A DNA stretch of 64,000 bases from an uncultured Cellvibrio sp. (GTDB lineage: Bacteria > Pseudomonadota > Gammaproteobacteria > Pseudomonadales > Cellvibrionaceae), in the NCBI GenBank assembly GCA_946480695.1, contig CAMLKG010000013.1:1-64000 (forward strand). Reading direction: 5' to 3'. The notes beneath the pieces were generated by a model. It was not told the origin of the DNA, did no database searches, and worked only from the letters and a program-made list of their open reading frames with translations. Each line of letters begins with the position of its first letter. The stretch's first letter is position 1. Shown piece by piece: positions 1 through 8,774 of the stretch. Both the position numbers and the translations under genes were made by a program.

Positions 1-220
1 CGAGGTGGTAATCCTCCAATCCGACCGCATATTCACGTACCAAAAGCACCGTATTGGCATCCAGCAGGGGTACAATAAGCACCGCGCCCGGCCCGCCGGA
101 ACACAATTTTTCGTAGGTGCGTTCTTCGCCATTGCTAAAACGCAGATGAATTTCATCGGCACGGAATAACCGGCTACGCGCCACTGTAGCGCGCTTTAAA
201 ATACTGGGCTTGACAGGCAT
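1..220 (-). CDS. nudE: NudE-type ADP-compound Nudix hydrolase, N-terminal part
   Basis: This is a partial gene cut by the window edge. Only the first 73 codons are present, starting at the ATG whose complement lies at 218-220. The visible protein begins MPVKPSILKRATVARSRLF and continues through a strand containing LIVPLLD and LLVREYAVG, the pattern at the start of E. coli NudE, which hydrolyses ADP-ribose, NADH and Ap3A. The catalytic Nudix box would lie beyond the edge and cannot be checked. The gene is divergent from yrfG with 42 bp between starts. nudE next to yrfG is a conserved gammaproteobacterial arrangement, which supports the name. Confidence 0.85.
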   Translation of the reverse strand, partial: MPVKPSILKRATVARSRLFRADEIHLRFSNGEERTYEKLCSGGPGAVLIVPLLDANTVLLVREYAVGLEDYHL

Positions 221-262
221 AGGATGTCTACAGGCTAAGCAAATCGTGGTAGAGATAATTTT

Positions 263-943
263 ATGATTAATTGGGACTTAATAGATACTGTCATGTTGGA
301 TATGGACGGTACTTTGTTGGACCTCCATTTCGATAACCATTTTTGGCTGGATCACCTGCCCCAACGCTATGCCGAAATCCACAATGTGGATTTGGCCGCA
401 GCCCATCGCAAATTAAGTACCGATATCCACCAGTACGAAGGTACCCTGCAATGGTATTGCCTGGATTTTTGGTCCAAAGCCCTGGATGTGGATATTCGCA
501 GTTTGAAAGAAGAAGTGAAACACAAAATCCAGATACGTCCTTATGTCGGTGAATTTTTAACGCGTTTGCGCGCCCTGGGGAAAAAAGTGTTGCTGGTTAC
601 CAATGCGCATCCCCACAGTTTGTCGCTAAAAATGCAAGTGACGCAAATCGACCAATTACTGGATGTGGTTATTTCATCACATCAATTTAATGAACCCAAG
701 GAATCGCAAGGATTTTGGCAACAACTGCAAGCAGCCGAACATTTTGATCCCGCGCGCACTCTATTTATTGATGATACCGCGCGTATTCTGGATTCCGCCA
801 AAAGTTTTGGCATCCATTATGTGATCGGCATCCATCAGCCGGACAGCCAAATACAGCGGCGCATGGAACAACATCCGGCGATTTATCATTTTGACGAAAT
901 TATGCCGCCACTAAAAAGTGGTGAAATGGTGATTCATGGCTAA
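263..943 (+). CDS. yrfG: HAD-family nucleotidase YrfG (GMP/IMP nucleotidase type)
   Basis: A 226-residue haloacid-dehalogenase-superfamily phosphatase. Motif I is DMDGT at residues 13-17, with D13 as the expected nucleophile and D15 as acid/base. Motif II is in LLVTNAH near residue 113, the motif III lysine is in the EPKES segment, and motif IV is FIDDT near residue 171. Its place between nudE and hslR-hslO matches yrfG of E. coli, characterised as a purine nucleotide 5'-nucleotidase. The substrate is inferred from that synteny. The stop overlaps the hslR start by 8 bp, so translation is probably coupled. Confidence 0.85.
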   Translation: MINWDLIDTVMLDMDGTLLDLHFDNHFWLDHLPQRYAEIHNVDLAAAHRKLSTDIHQYEGTLQWYCLDFWSKALDVDIRSLKEEVKHKIQIRPYVGEFLTRLRALGKKVLLVTNAHPHSLSLKMQVTQIDQLLDVVISSHQFNEPKESQGFWQQLQAAEHFDPARTLFIDDTARILDSAKSFGIHYVIGIHQPDSQIQRRMEQHPAIYHFDEIMPPLKSGEMVIHG

Positions 944-1367
944 GCAGCAACTCATTGAAGAAGGCGATGACGAAAAAATTCGTCTTGATAAATGGCTTTG
1001 GGCAGCGCGATTTTTCAAAACCCGCAGCATGGCCAAGGAAGCCATTGACGGCGGCAAGGTGCACTGTGATGGGCAGCGGGTGAAACCCAGTAAAGAAGCG
1101 ACAATCGGTTTGGAATTAACGATTCGCCAACATTGGGATGAAAAAACCGTCGTCATCAAAGCCTTGTCGGACCAACGTCGCGGCGCACCGGAAGCCGCAC
1201 TGCTCTACGAGGAAACCGAAGCCAGTAAAGCACTGCGGGAAAAACGCGCTGCGGAACGTAAAGCCGGGTTGGGCGCGTTTATTGTCAGTGAGCATAAACC
1301 CAACAAAAAAGAACGTCGGCACATCCACCGCTTCCAGCGGATAAATTTGCTGGGCGACCAGGATTAA
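936..1367 (+). CDS. hslR: Heat shock protein 15, S4-domain ribosome rescue factor
   Basis: A 143-residue basic protein with an N-terminal S4 RNA-binding domain (about residues 17-65, with RLDKWLWAARFFKTRSMA and a GGKVHCDGQRVKPSK segment) and a highly charged C-terminal tail. Hsp15 binds free 50S subunits carrying nascent chains and helps recycle them after heat stress. It overlaps yrfG and is 52 bp upstream of hslO, so the three genes probably form one heat-shock-responsive unit. The length is close to E. coli HslR (133 aa). Confidence 0.92.
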   Translation: MAKQQLIEEGDDEKIRLDKWLWAARFFKTRSMAKEAIDGGKVHCDGQRVKPSKEATIGLELTIRQHWDEKTVVIKALSDQRRGAPEAALLYEETEASKALREKRAAERKAGLGAFIVSEHKPNKKERRHIHRFQRINLLGDQD

Positions 1368-1419
1368 ACAGGCATCCTCCGCGCTGCAAAGACCAAGCAA
1401 TTAAAGAGATCAATTAACA

Positions 1420-2325
1420 ATGCCAAGCAATGATTTACTCCACCGCTTTTTATTTGATGACTGCGATATTCGCGGTGAAATAGTGACGCTCAGCGACAGT
1501 TACCGCGAAGTCCTGAGCCACAACCCACATGTCCCTGCCATCCGCAGGTTACTCGGTGAATTCCTTGCCGCGGTAGGTTTGCTATCCAGTACCTTGAAGT
1601 TCGACGGGAAAATTATCCTGCAAGCGCGCGGCGATGGCCCCATCTCCACCATCATGGCGGAATGCAACCACCACAACAGCGTACGCGGTATTGTACGCAT
1701 TAACTCGGATAGCGAATTAACCGACGAACTTGCATTGCAGGGCAGTATGCAACAATTGTTGGGAAACGGTGTATTGGTCATCAGCATTGAACCGCAACGT
1801 GCAGAAAACTTTGGCGGCAAACTGGAGCGCTACCAAGGCATAGTGCCTATGGATGCGGAAAGCCTTGCGGGTTGTTTGGAACATTATTTCCAACAGTCCG
1901 AACAATTAGCGACGCGATTATGGTTCGCAGCCAATGATCACCACGCAACAGGATTTTTAATCCAGGCCTTGCCACAACAACTTAACACCAATCCCGAAGA
2001 CAACCGGGACAAATGGGACACCATCATCACCCTCGCGGAAACTATTACCCCGGGCGAAATGCTGGAATTGGATCACCCCACTATTCTTTACCGCCTATTC
2101 AACGAACAACCCGTACGCATCTTTGAACCCAAGCCCTTGCATTTTGCCTGCAGCTGTTCAAAAGAACGTTGCGCCAGCGCATTGCTCACCATTGGCAAGG
2201 ATGAAGTGGAAGAATTATTACTGGAACAAGGCAGCGTCAGCATTGATTGCCAATTCTGCAACCAGCATTATCATTTTGCAGCAGAAGAAGTGCGCAAATT
2301 ATTGGGCGGGGATGTGTTGCATTAA
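1420..2325 (+). CDS. hslO: Hsp33 redox-regulated holdase chaperone
   Basis: A 301-residue cytoplasmic chaperone. The C-terminal redox switch is intact: C244 and C246 (CxC) and C277 and C280 (CxxC), which bind zinc when reduced and form disulfides under oxidative plus heat stress. This activates binding to unfolding proteins. The length and the N-terminal substrate-binding domain fit the family. It is the last gene of yrfG-hslR-hslO and is followed by a strong hairpin terminator. Confidence 0.96.
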   Translation: MPSNDLLHRFLFDDCDIRGEIVTLSDSYREVLSHNPHVPAIRRLLGEFLAAVGLLSSTLKFDGKIILQARGDGPISTIMAECNHHNSVRGIVRINSDSELTDELALQGSMQQLLGNGVLVISIEPQRAENFGGKLERYQGIVPMDAESLAGCLEHYFQQSEQLATRLWFAANDHHATGFLIQALPQQLNTNPEDNRDKWDTIITLAETITPGEMLELDHPTILYRLFNEQPVRIFEPKPLHFACSCSKERCASALLTIGKDEVEELLLEQGSVSIDCQFCNQHYHFAAEEVRKLLGGDVLH

Positions 2326-2338
2326 ACATTCGCACGAC

Positions 2339-2371
2339 AAGGCCGGATGCCCGGTTGCTTCCGGCCTTTTT
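2339..2371 (+). terminator. Terminator of the hslO operon
   Basis: A 9-bp stem (AAGGCCGGA / TCCGGCCTT) with a 12-nt loop is followed by a T run on the plus strand, 13 bp after the hslO stop. The minus strand lacks a good T run, so it mainly stops the hslO transcript. Confidence 0.85.
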
Positions 2372-2386
2372 AAGTCACTTAAAAAA

Positions 2387-3700
2387 TTAAACAAAAATAT
2401 CCAGCACCAGCACCCCGATCAATCCCACCACACCAATAATCGTTTCCATCAGCGACCAGGATTTAAATGTATCTTTCAAACTCAAATTGAAATATTCCTT
2501 GTACATCCAGAAACCCGAATCATTCACGTGTGAACACATAAGGCTACCCGCACCGATTGCCAGCACCATCAGGTTGGGATCTGCGCCAGTTAATGGAATA
2601 ATCGGGGCAACAATACCGGCGGCTGTTAAGCCAGCAACGGTTGCGGAACCCAGCGCAATGCGAATGACAGTGGCAATCAACCAGGCGAGGATAAGCGGGT
2701 TAATGGCGATATTTTCCAATGAATGCGCAAGCTGGTCGCTGACGCCGCTTACCACCATCACCTGCTTTAATGCACCAGCGCCAGCCACGATCAGGAGAAT
2801 CACAGCAATATCTTTTATGGAATCGCTATAAATCGCCATGATTTTACTCATGCTCATCTCCTGCCTTACCCCCAGGCTATAAGTGGCAATAGCAAGTGCA
2901 ACCATTAACACCAGCATGGAATTGCTGAAAAATTTTGCCACTGATGACTCCGCAATAGCGGGCGGCATCGCATAGATTGCAAGGCTGCTGAGTGCAATCA
3001 GCAATACGGGCAACAGCGCCGTAATAAAACTATTTGCAATACCCGGTAACTTTTCTGTCGGTAAATCAGCGGGGGTAAACGTAGCGAGGGGAACACTGCG
3101 GATATTTTTAAGGGTGGATGAAAATACTGGCCCCGCAATAATCATGGTGGGGATGGCAACTAAAAAGCCATATAACAATGTTGTGCCCATATCCGCACCG
3201 AATTGCGGAATTAACGCCACGGGTGAAGGATGCGGGGGCAAGAATCCGTGCGTAACCGAAAGTGGTGCGAGCAACGCAATACCTAAATAAACAGCAGGCA
3301 ATCTGGTTTGGTGCATGACAGAAAAAACCAGTGGCACCAGCAACACAAAGCCTACGTTGTAAAACAACGGGATACCCACAATAAAACCCGTGAGCATCAG
3401 CGCCCAGGTAATATAACTTTTCCCGCACCACCGCATTAAACTGCTGCTGATTTGTTGCGCCGCGCCAGACTCCGCAACCAATTTTCCAAACATAGCCCCA
3501 AGGCACAGGATTATCGCCAGCGCGCCAAGCATGCCGCCAATTCCGGCCTCAATAGTTCCGGGGATTTTATCCAGCGGAATGCCCAGCATAATGGCTGCGC
3601 AAATAGACGACACCAAAAAGGCGAGGAAGGGATTAAGTTTAACTCCGGTAATTAACACGACCAGAATAAGGATTGCGATGATAACTGCCGCTATGGCCAT
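2387..3700 (-). CDS. GntP-family gluconate/organic acid:H+ symporter
   Basis: A 437-residue, very hydrophobic inner-membrane protein with about 12 predicted membrane segments from residue 3 to the C-terminus. The conserved GntP-family loop with LPPHPSP (about residues 155-161) and the N-terminal NPFLAFL segment are present, and the length equals E. coli GntT/GntP (about 440). The family imports gluconate or related sugar acids with protons. No gluconate kinase or GntR regulator lies nearby, so the substrate is uncertain. It is 55 bp downstream of dbpA on the same strand without a clear terminator between them. Confidence 0.85.
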   Translation of the reverse strand: MAIAAVIIAILILVVLITGVKLNPFLAFLVSSICAAIMLGIPLDKIPGTIEAGIGGMLGALAIILCLGAMFGKLVAESGAAQQISSSLMRWCGKSYITWALMLTGFIVGIPLFYNVGFVLLVPLVFSVMHQTRLPAVYLGIALLAPLSVTHGFLPPHPSPVALIPQFGADMGTTLLYGFLVAIPTMIIAGPVFSSTLKNIRSVPLATFTPADLPTEKLPGIANSFITALLPVLLIALSSLAIYAMPPAIAESSVAKFFSNSMLVLMVALAIATYSLGVRQEMSMSKIMAIYSDSIKDIAVILLIVAGAGALKQVMVVSGVSDQLAHSLENIAINPLILAWLIATVIRIALGSATVAGLTAAGIVAPIIPLTGADPNLMVLAIGAGSLMCSHVNDSGFWMYKEYFNLSLKDTFKSWSLMETIIGVVGLIGVLVLDIFV

Positions 3701-3755
3701 GACTTTTTCCTTTTTTATTTATTAAAATTTTTAAGGGTAGTGCCCATCCGGCAGG

Positions 3756-5135
3756 TTACAGTTTTCGCGCCCTGAACTTCCTGCCTTTTAATTTGCCTTC
3801 AGACAATTGCTGCAAGGCGGCGCGCGCGATACTTTTATCAACCGCAACATAAGCCGTAAAATCAAACATATCTATCTTGCCGATTTTCTCAAACGGCAAC
3901 CCGGCATCCTTGGTAAGCGCACCAATAATATCGCCGGGCCTTAATTTATCTTTTTTCCCTCCGTCAATGTTCAAGGTAACCATTGACGGGGTTGGTAAGG
4001 ATTTTTTATCCGTGTGAGGCAAGGATTCAAGCACAATGGATTGCCCCATATAATCCTCAAGGCGATTAATTTTGTGAACTTCCTTTTGTACCACTAAATT
4101 TAACGCCAAGCCGGATTCGCCCGCGCGGCCGGTGCGACCTATGCGGTGCACATGCACTTCGCTGTCGCGCGCAAGGTCCACATTAATCACCGCATCCAAA
4201 CCTTTTATATCTATACCACGCGCAGCAACATCTGTGGCAATGAGCACTGCGCAACTTTTATTGGCGAAACGCACCAATACCTGGTCGCGTTCTTTTTGCT
4301 CCATATCACCGTGAAGTGCCAAAGCACTGACACCTTCGGCACGCAAATAATTTAATAAATCATCACAGCCTTGTTTGGTGTTGCAAAATGCAATTGAACT
4401 GGCGGGGTGGAAATAGGCAAGCAAAGTAAGTACTGCGGGATAAGTTTCTTCGCCAGCATGCAGCTCATAGAAATACTGGCGAATATTTTGTTCACCATGG
4501 ATCGCTTCAACCGCAATCATTTTCGGGTTGCGCTGGCAGCGCTCGCTGATTTTTTTGATATTATCGGGATAGGTTGCTGAAAATAATAAGGTTTGGCGGT
4601 TCTGGTTACACGCGGAAAGTATAGTATCTATATCTTCCGCGAACCCCATTTCCAACATGCGATCCGCTTCGTCCAACACCAGCTGGTTCAAGTTATCGAG
4701 TTTTAATGTTCCCTTGCGAATATGATCCACAATTCGCCCCGGTGTACCCACCACAATATGCGCACCGCGTTCCAGTGAACCCATTTGCGGACCTATGGCA
4801 ACCCCGCCACAAAGCGTTAACGTTTTTACATTCGGTGTGAGGCGCGCGAGGCGGCGAACTTCCTTGGCAACCTGGTCAGCCAATTCACGCGTAGGGCAAA
4901 GCACCAGGGCCTGTGTACCCAAAAAACGCACATTTAATTTTTCCAGCAGCGCGATACCAAACGCCGCCGTTTTTCCGCTGCCGGTTTTGGCTTGCGCAAT
5001 AATATCCTCGCCGCGCAGGATAATAGGCAGGCTTTCGGCCTGGATTTGTGTCATCTCCTTATATTCAAGTGAATCCAGGTTGGCGAGCATGGCCTCACTC
5101 AAGGGCAGCGAAGAAAAAGACAGCGATTCAGGCAT
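3756..5135 (-). CDS. dbpA: DEAD-box RNA helicase DbpA
   Basis: 459 residues. The helicase core shows the Q motif (MTQIQ), motif I AKTGSGKT (about residues 49-56), Ia PTRELA, motif II DEAD (about residue 156), SAT, and motif VI HRIGRTGRAG. The C-terminal ~75 residues (GDIIGALTKDAGLP, KGRKFRARKL) form the DbpA-type RRM-like domain that recognises hairpin 92 of 23S rRNA. The protein acts in late 50S subunit assembly. A methyltransferase gene ends 23 bp upstream on the same strand, so the two may be cotranscribed. Confidence 0.95.
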   Translation of the reverse strand: MPESLSFSSLPLSEAMLANLDSLEYKEMTQIQAESLPIILRGEDIIAQAKTGSGKTAAFGIALLEKLNVRFLGTQALVLCPTRELADQVAKEVRRLARLTPNVKTLTLCGGVAIGPQMGSLERGAHIVVGTPGRIVDHIRKGTLKLDNLNQLVLDEADRMLEMGFAEDIDTILSACNQNRQTLLFSATYPDNIKKISERCQRNPKMIAVEAIHGEQNIRQYFYELHAGEETYPAVLTLLAYFHPASSIAFCNTKQGCDDLLNYLRAEGVSALALHGDMEQKERDQVLVRFANKSCAVLIATDVAARGIDIKGLDAVINVDLARDSEVHVHRIGRTGRAGESGLALNLVVQKEVHKINRLEDYMGQSIVLESLPHTDKKSLPTPSMVTLNIDGGKKDKLRPGDIIGALTKDAGLPFEKIGKIDMFDFTAYVAVDKSIARAALQQLSEGKLKGRKFRARKL

Positions 5136-5158
5136 AATTGACTCGATTAAAAAAATTA

Positions 5159-5767
5159 TTACAAACGCTTAAGCAAGCCCAGCGTTTTTATTAATGGCAA
5201 GGCTTCAAACAAACCCGACGCTTGCGCAAGCTTCCAGATTTCATAAGGGGGACGACCGCCATCTGCCGGATTGGGGAAAACATCGTGAATCGCTAACCAG
5301 CCACCAGGTTTTACATGTGGCGCCCAGCAGCGATAATCATTGAGTGCAGCCTCCATACTATGGCCGCCATCAATGAATATGAGTGATAAGGGTATGGACC
5401 AATAACGCGCTGCCAGTGCCGATGGCGCGACTATAGGAACGACCGTGTCCTCAAGTTGCGCACGCGCCAGTGTGTGGCGGAATTCGCGGAAACTATCCAT
5501 TTTGCCGTAACCGGCATCATAGAGTTCCGGGTCGTGGTATTCCTCCCCCGGTTGATGCTCCTCCGAGCCACGGTGATGATCCAATGCAAACAACACAGCG
5601 TTGGCCTTTTTACAGGCAGCACCCAGGTATACCGTGGACTTTCCGCAATAACTGCCAATTTCCAGGCATGGACCGTTTGCGGCACTCTGCAACGCATATT
5701 CGTATAAGGCGCGGCCTTCTTCGTCATCCAGAAAGCCTTTCACCGTTTCTATAGCAATTGGCAGCAT
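5159..5767 (-). CDS. Class I SAM-dependent methyltransferase, unknown substrate
   Basis: About 202 residues from an ATG (complement 5765-5767); an in-frame TTG 12 bp upstream is a less likely start. The Rossmann-fold SAM site is visible as LEIGSYCGKSTVYLG, followed by the acidic strand FALDHHRG. IFIDGGHSMEAALNDY and GGWLAIHDVFP are typical of the Methyltransf_24 group. That group includes cephalosporin-hydroxylase-like and glycan-associated O-methyltransferases. The substrate cannot be told. It is divergent from an acyltransferase gene (52 bp between starts) and upstream of dbpA. Confidence 0.75.
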   Translation of the reverse strand: MLPIAIETVKGFLDDEEGRALYEYALQSAANGPCLEIGSYCGKSTVYLGAACKKANAVLFALDHHRGSEEHQPGEEYHDPELYDAGYGKMDSFREFRHTLARAQLEDTVVPIVAPSALAARYWSIPLSLIFIDGGHSMEAALNDYRCWAPHVKPGGWLAIHDVFPNPADGGRPPYEIWKLAQASGLFEALPLIKTLGLLKRL

Positions 5768-5819
5768 CTTGTTTCTCAATCATAATCGATGCACGAATTC
5801 TAACAGACGCAGAGCCGCC

Positions 5820-6542
5820 ATGCGCCGCAGCAATACCCCTTATCTGGTCAAAAAAATTTATAAATCCATTAATCGCTGGTATATCAGCCGTTTTATTGCC
5901 CCGCAATTCGATAGCCTGGGCAGTATTCCCGAAGTTGCCCATCCGCGCAGCCTGGTGATTTTCGGACGCAATATCCACTTGGGAAAATATGCGCAAATAA
6001 TTTGTGCCGGCGATAATTGCGTGCGTTTCACCTGCTGGCCAGGCAAGCAAGGCAACGCTGAAATTGTAATTGGCGATTATTGCTTGATCGCACCTGGTGT
6101 GCGTATTTCCGCCGCGAAATCTATTCGCATTGGCGATAATTGCATGCTTGCCGCTAACGTGATTATTAGCGATAGCGACTGGCACGGCATTTATAATCGT
6201 GTTCGTCCATTTCGCTGCACAAAACCGGTAACTATTGAAAACAACGTATGGTTAGGGGAACGCGTCATTATTAATAAGGGCGTCACGATTGGCGAAAACT
6301 CCGTGATTGGTGCAGGCGCTATCGTGACCAAAGATATTCCCGCAAACTCAGTTGCCGCAGGCAACCCTGCGCGTGTTATTAAAACAATTAACCCGAATCG
6401 CCGCATGTTAAAGCGCGAATTATTATTTAGCGATCCGGAACATTATTTTTATAATCAGGACCAGTTGGATAGATACATGCTGGCAGGCAATAGCTGGCGA
6501 AATTGGCTTCGCTCGTGCTTTAAACCAAACAGTAATGATTAA
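5820..6542 (+). CDS. Left-handed beta-helix acyltransferase (WcaF/maa-like)
   Basis: About 240 residues from the ATG at 5820 preceded by an AGCCGCC spacer; an in-frame TTG at 5769 would overlap the divergent gene and is disfavoured. Hexapeptide repeats begin near residue 50 (IVIGDYCLIAPGV, IRIGDNCMLAANV, VTIENNVWLGERV, VTIGENSVIGAGA) and end with the usual KDIPANSVAAGNPARVI closing segment. These features identify the trimeric LbH acetyltransferases that modify surface sugars or lipopolysaccharide. The DWHG loop contains the expected catalytic histidine region. The acceptor is unknown. Confidence 0.8.
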   Translation: MRRSNTPYLVKKIYKSINRWYISRFIAPQFDSLGSIPEVAHPRSLVIFGRNIHLGKYAQIICAGDNCVRFTCWPGKQGNAEIVIGDYCLIAPGVRISAAKSIRIGDNCMLAANVIISDSDWHGIYNRVRPFRCTKPVTIENNVWLGERVIINKGVTIGENSVIGAGAIVTKDIPANSVAAGNPARVIKTINPNRRMLKRELLFSDPEHYFYNQDQLDRYMLAGNSWRNWLRSCFKPNSND

Positions 6543-6575
6543 CCCGACCCAAAACCAATCACGGAAGAGGACGCC

Positions 6576-6689
6576 ATGAAAGTGAACAACACCGGACACA
6601 CGCGAAGCCGGATGCGGGTTCGCGCAATTTTAACGGCGGAATCAACCGCAACAGGAGTAACATGCGCCACCTGGCCGTGCAATCATTAA
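6576..6689 (+). CDS. Possible 37-codon leader peptide overlapping the AraC start
   Basis: An ATG at 6576 follows a good ribosome binding site (GGAAGAGG, 8-bp spacing). It opens a 37-codon frame (MKVNNTGHTRSRMRVRA...) rich in Arg and Thr that ends at 6689, inside the araC-type gene and in a different frame. It has no recognisable domain. It could be a translated leader that couples to or limits translation of the regulator, or it may be chance. Confidence 0.3.
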   Translation: MKVNNTGHTRSRMRVRAILTAESTATGVTCATWPCNH

Positions 6690-7486
6690 GCGAACCACCA
6701 CCTGGCAACTTTCACCACCTCGGGCTGCAATGGTTCGCTCCCCCACCTTCGTTACTACCTTGGGTGCAATGCTATTGGGTCGCGCAATTGCCGCTATTGT
6801 CCAGTGTAGAATTTAATGAAAATCTCTATCCCGACGGCGGCACCAGCTTGTGTATTGATTTCCACCCCGACAACTTACCATTAATTCACTTTAACGCTTA
6901 TCACCAAACCAGCCAGATGCGCTTCAGCAGCGGCGTGGATCGCATGGGCATACGTTTCCATCCAGGCGGCGCCTTCCAGCTATTGGGATTGGAAATGTCC
7001 GATCTCATGGGCACCGAACATGACATTGAGGACCTGGGAATAAGCTCACTCATTGAATTGCGGGAAACACTGATGGTTGCCGGCAATATCCCTCAACGCG
7101 TTTGGCAATGCGATAACTGGTTACTGCAATTGGCGGCGCAAGCCAGTGCCCACCGGGGAATGGTTCAGCACCTTTTACATCAAATCGCCGTTACCCGCGA
7201 GCCGATAGAAATACTAAGCAACAAAATGCCGATTAGCCGCCGCCAACTGGAGCGTAAATTCCAATTGGAAGTCGGTATGGCGCCCGCGCAGATCAAACAA
7301 CTTCATCGCGTTAAACAGGCGCGGATAATGATCAGCCGCCAACCCGAGCTGCCATTGGCACAGGTTGCACTGGATACCGGTTTTTATGATCAAGCTCATT
7401 TTATTCGCCAGTTCCAAAAAGTTACCGGCCAAACCCCCGGTAAATACCGCGAGAAAAAGATGTCGCAAAAATACAATCCAACTTAA
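6662..7486 (+). CDS. AraC-family transcriptional regulator
   Basis: 274 residues. The C-terminal ~100 residues hold the two helix-turn-helix motifs of AraC/XylS regulators (ISRRQLERKFQLEVG; then VALDTGFYDQAHFIRQFQK and TGQTPGKYR). The N-terminal half with NENLYPDGGTSLCIDF and GIRFHPGGAFQLLG is the DUF6597-type sensor domain. The ATG is preceded by AGGAG at 5-bp spacing. It lies 46 bp upstream of an AhpD-like gene, a common pairing in which the regulator controls its small downstream partner. The effector is unknown. Confidence 0.88.
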   Translation: MRHLAVQSLSEPPPGNFHHLGLQWFAPPPSLLPWVQCYWVAQLPLLSSVEFNENLYPDGGTSLCIDFHPDNLPLIHFNAYHQTSQMRFSSGVDRMGIRFHPGGAFQLLGLEMSDLMGTEHDIEDLGISSLIELRETLMVAGNIPQRVWQCDNWLLQLAAQASAHRGMVQHLLHQIAVTREPIEILSNKMPISRRQLERKFQLEVGMAPAQIKQLHRVKQARIMISRQPELPLAQVALDTGFYDQAHFIRQFQKVTGQTPGKYREKKMSQKYNPT

Positions 7487-7532
7487 AACCGGCGCGGCAT
7501 CATAGCTCCCAACAACAACCGGGGAGCCCATC

Positions 7533-7985
7533 ATGAAAGAACGTATTGCCTACCAAAATGTATACAAACTTCAACCGGCATTAGCCCAGCACCTGATTGA
7601 ACTTGGGGACGCGGCAGCGCAAAAAATCGAACACCCATTAATTCATTTGATCAAGCTGCGGGTATCCCAGATTAACGGCTGCGCGTTCTGCCAGCACATG
7701 CATGTTAACGAAGCGCGTAAAGACGGTGAAAAACAAGGGCGGCTGGATGTATTGGCTGCATGGAAAGAAGTGCCGGTATTTTCCGCCCGTGAGCGCGCGG
7801 CGCTGGCTTGGGCAGAAAAGTTAACGTTATTGGCGCAACATGAAATCCAGGATGAAGATTTTACGCGAGTCCGGGAACAATTTAGCGAAGAGGAAGTTGT
7901 TAACCTCACCGCCGCAATTGTGACAATCAATGCCTGGAATCGAATTGCGACAGGCTTTCATTTCTTGCCCGCCATTAAAGACTGA
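7533..7985 (+). CDS. Carboxymuconolactone decarboxylase / AhpD-like protein
   Basis: 150 residues with the AhpD-like signature C50-A-F-C53 followed by H57 (CAFCQHMH). That is the redox pair and proton-relay histidine of the CMD/AhpD fold. Such proteins are alkylhydroperoxidase-like disulfide reductases or lactone-processing enzymes. The all-helical pattern and length fit the single-domain family. Its position right behind an AraC regulator suggests regulated expression under oxidative or electrophile stress, but no substrate can be read from the sequence. Confidence 0.85.
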   Translation: MKERIAYQNVYKLQPALAQHLIELGDAAAQKIEHPLIHLIKLRVSQINGCAFCQHMHVNEARKDGEKQGRLDVLAAWKEVPVFSARERAALAWAEKLTLLAQHEIQDEDFTRVREQFSEEEVVNLTAAIVTINAWNRIATGFHFLPAIKD

Positions 7986-7992
7986 CGCCCAA

Positions 7993-8030
7993 TTGCTCAT
8001 AACCCAAAACGCATAATGGGTTGTGAGCAA
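7993..8030. terminator. Convergent-gene hairpin
   Basis: A 14-bp stem (TTGCTCATAACCCA / TGGGTTGTGAGCAA, one G-U pair) with a 10-nt loop fills the 47-bp gap between the AhpD-like gene and the convergent thioesterase gene. No T run follows on either side, so it may act as a weak terminator or an RNA-stabilising end. Confidence 0.55.
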
Positions 8031-8032
8031 CA

Positions 8033-8455
8033 TCAACCGCGTTTGTTATCCACAATGCGATTCACCGTACCTATACCTACAGCAACCAGACTTTCTTCTT
8101 TACCGGCACTCCAGGAAAAAACCTTACACTCACATACCACCTGACGTGATCCGACAAAAATAGATTGCGCACGCGCAATTATCTTTTCGCCAGTCGCAGC
8201 GCGCAGGTAATTTATTTTTAACTCGGATGTTACACAGTCACCAATTTCCGATGCAGCCGCATATGACAGCCCGGCATCTATCATATAACTGATTACTCCA
8301 CCATGAACAGCGCCATAGTTTTGTTTGAACTCCTCCTTTATTTTTAATGAGAGAACAACATCGCCCTGTTCCGCCTTTTCAAAAATTGTTTCCATATAAC
8401 AACTAAATGGCTGCCGCGATAAGCTTAATTTTCCTAACGCCAAAAGGTCTTGCAT
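8033..8455 (-). CDS. PaaI-type hotdog-fold acyl-CoA thioesterase
   Basis: 140 residues with a single hotdog domain. The GAVHGGVISYMIDAGL segment (about residues 48-63) carries the HGG motif and the acidic residue used by PaaI/YdiI thioesterases, followed by TSELKINYLRAATGEKI. These enzymes hydrolyse short or aryl acyl-CoA thioesters in the cytoplasm. The ATG follows AAGGAACCAGGAAAT. The gene stands alone between convergent and divergent neighbours, so its pathway cannot be inferred. Confidence 0.85.
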   Translation of the reverse strand: MQDLLALGKLSLSRQPFSCYMETIFEKAEQGDVVLSLKIKEEFKQNYGAVHGGVISYMIDAGLSYAAASEIGDCVTSELKINYLRAATGEKIIARAQSIFVGSRQVVCECKVFSWSAGKEESLVAVGIGTVNRIVDNKRG

Positions 8456-8577
8456 ATTTCCTGGTTCCTTTTTTTAAAATACATGCGAGTTATACAGCAA
8501 TACGAAGTAGACAGATTATGTAACACTATTTATTATGATGGAACTTTCAAAGAATTAATAAAGACAAGGATAAGGTT

Positions 8578-8763
8578 ATGTACTGCTTATGCTCCAACAA
8601 ATCATTTGATGAAATCATCACCCTGCAATCGCAAGCGCGCCTTCCCCTTAAAGAATTTTTCGATACATTTACTGAATGCACCACAACAGGTTGCGGCTCC
8701 TGTGTAGAGCTTTTGACAGCCGAATTGGCCGTCCATGACCTATTAATTCCGGAAATCAAATAA
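8578..8763 (+). CDS. Bfd-like [2Fe-2S] ferredoxin
   Basis: A 61-residue protein with cysteines C3, C5, C39 and C42, closely matching the C4, C6, C38 and C41 cluster ligands of E. coli bacterioferritin-associated ferredoxin (family fact); C34 is extra. Bfd passes electrons to bacterioferritin to release stored iron. Here the next gene, 11 bp downstream, encodes a ferritin-like diiron protein rather than bacterioferritin, so the protein may serve that partner as an electron donor. The ATG follows AAGGATAAGGTT. Confidence 0.8.
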   Translation: MYCLCSNKSFDEIITLQSQARLPLKEFFDTFTECTTTGCGSCVELLTAELAVHDLLIPEIK

Positions 8764-8774
8764 GCGAGGGAATC

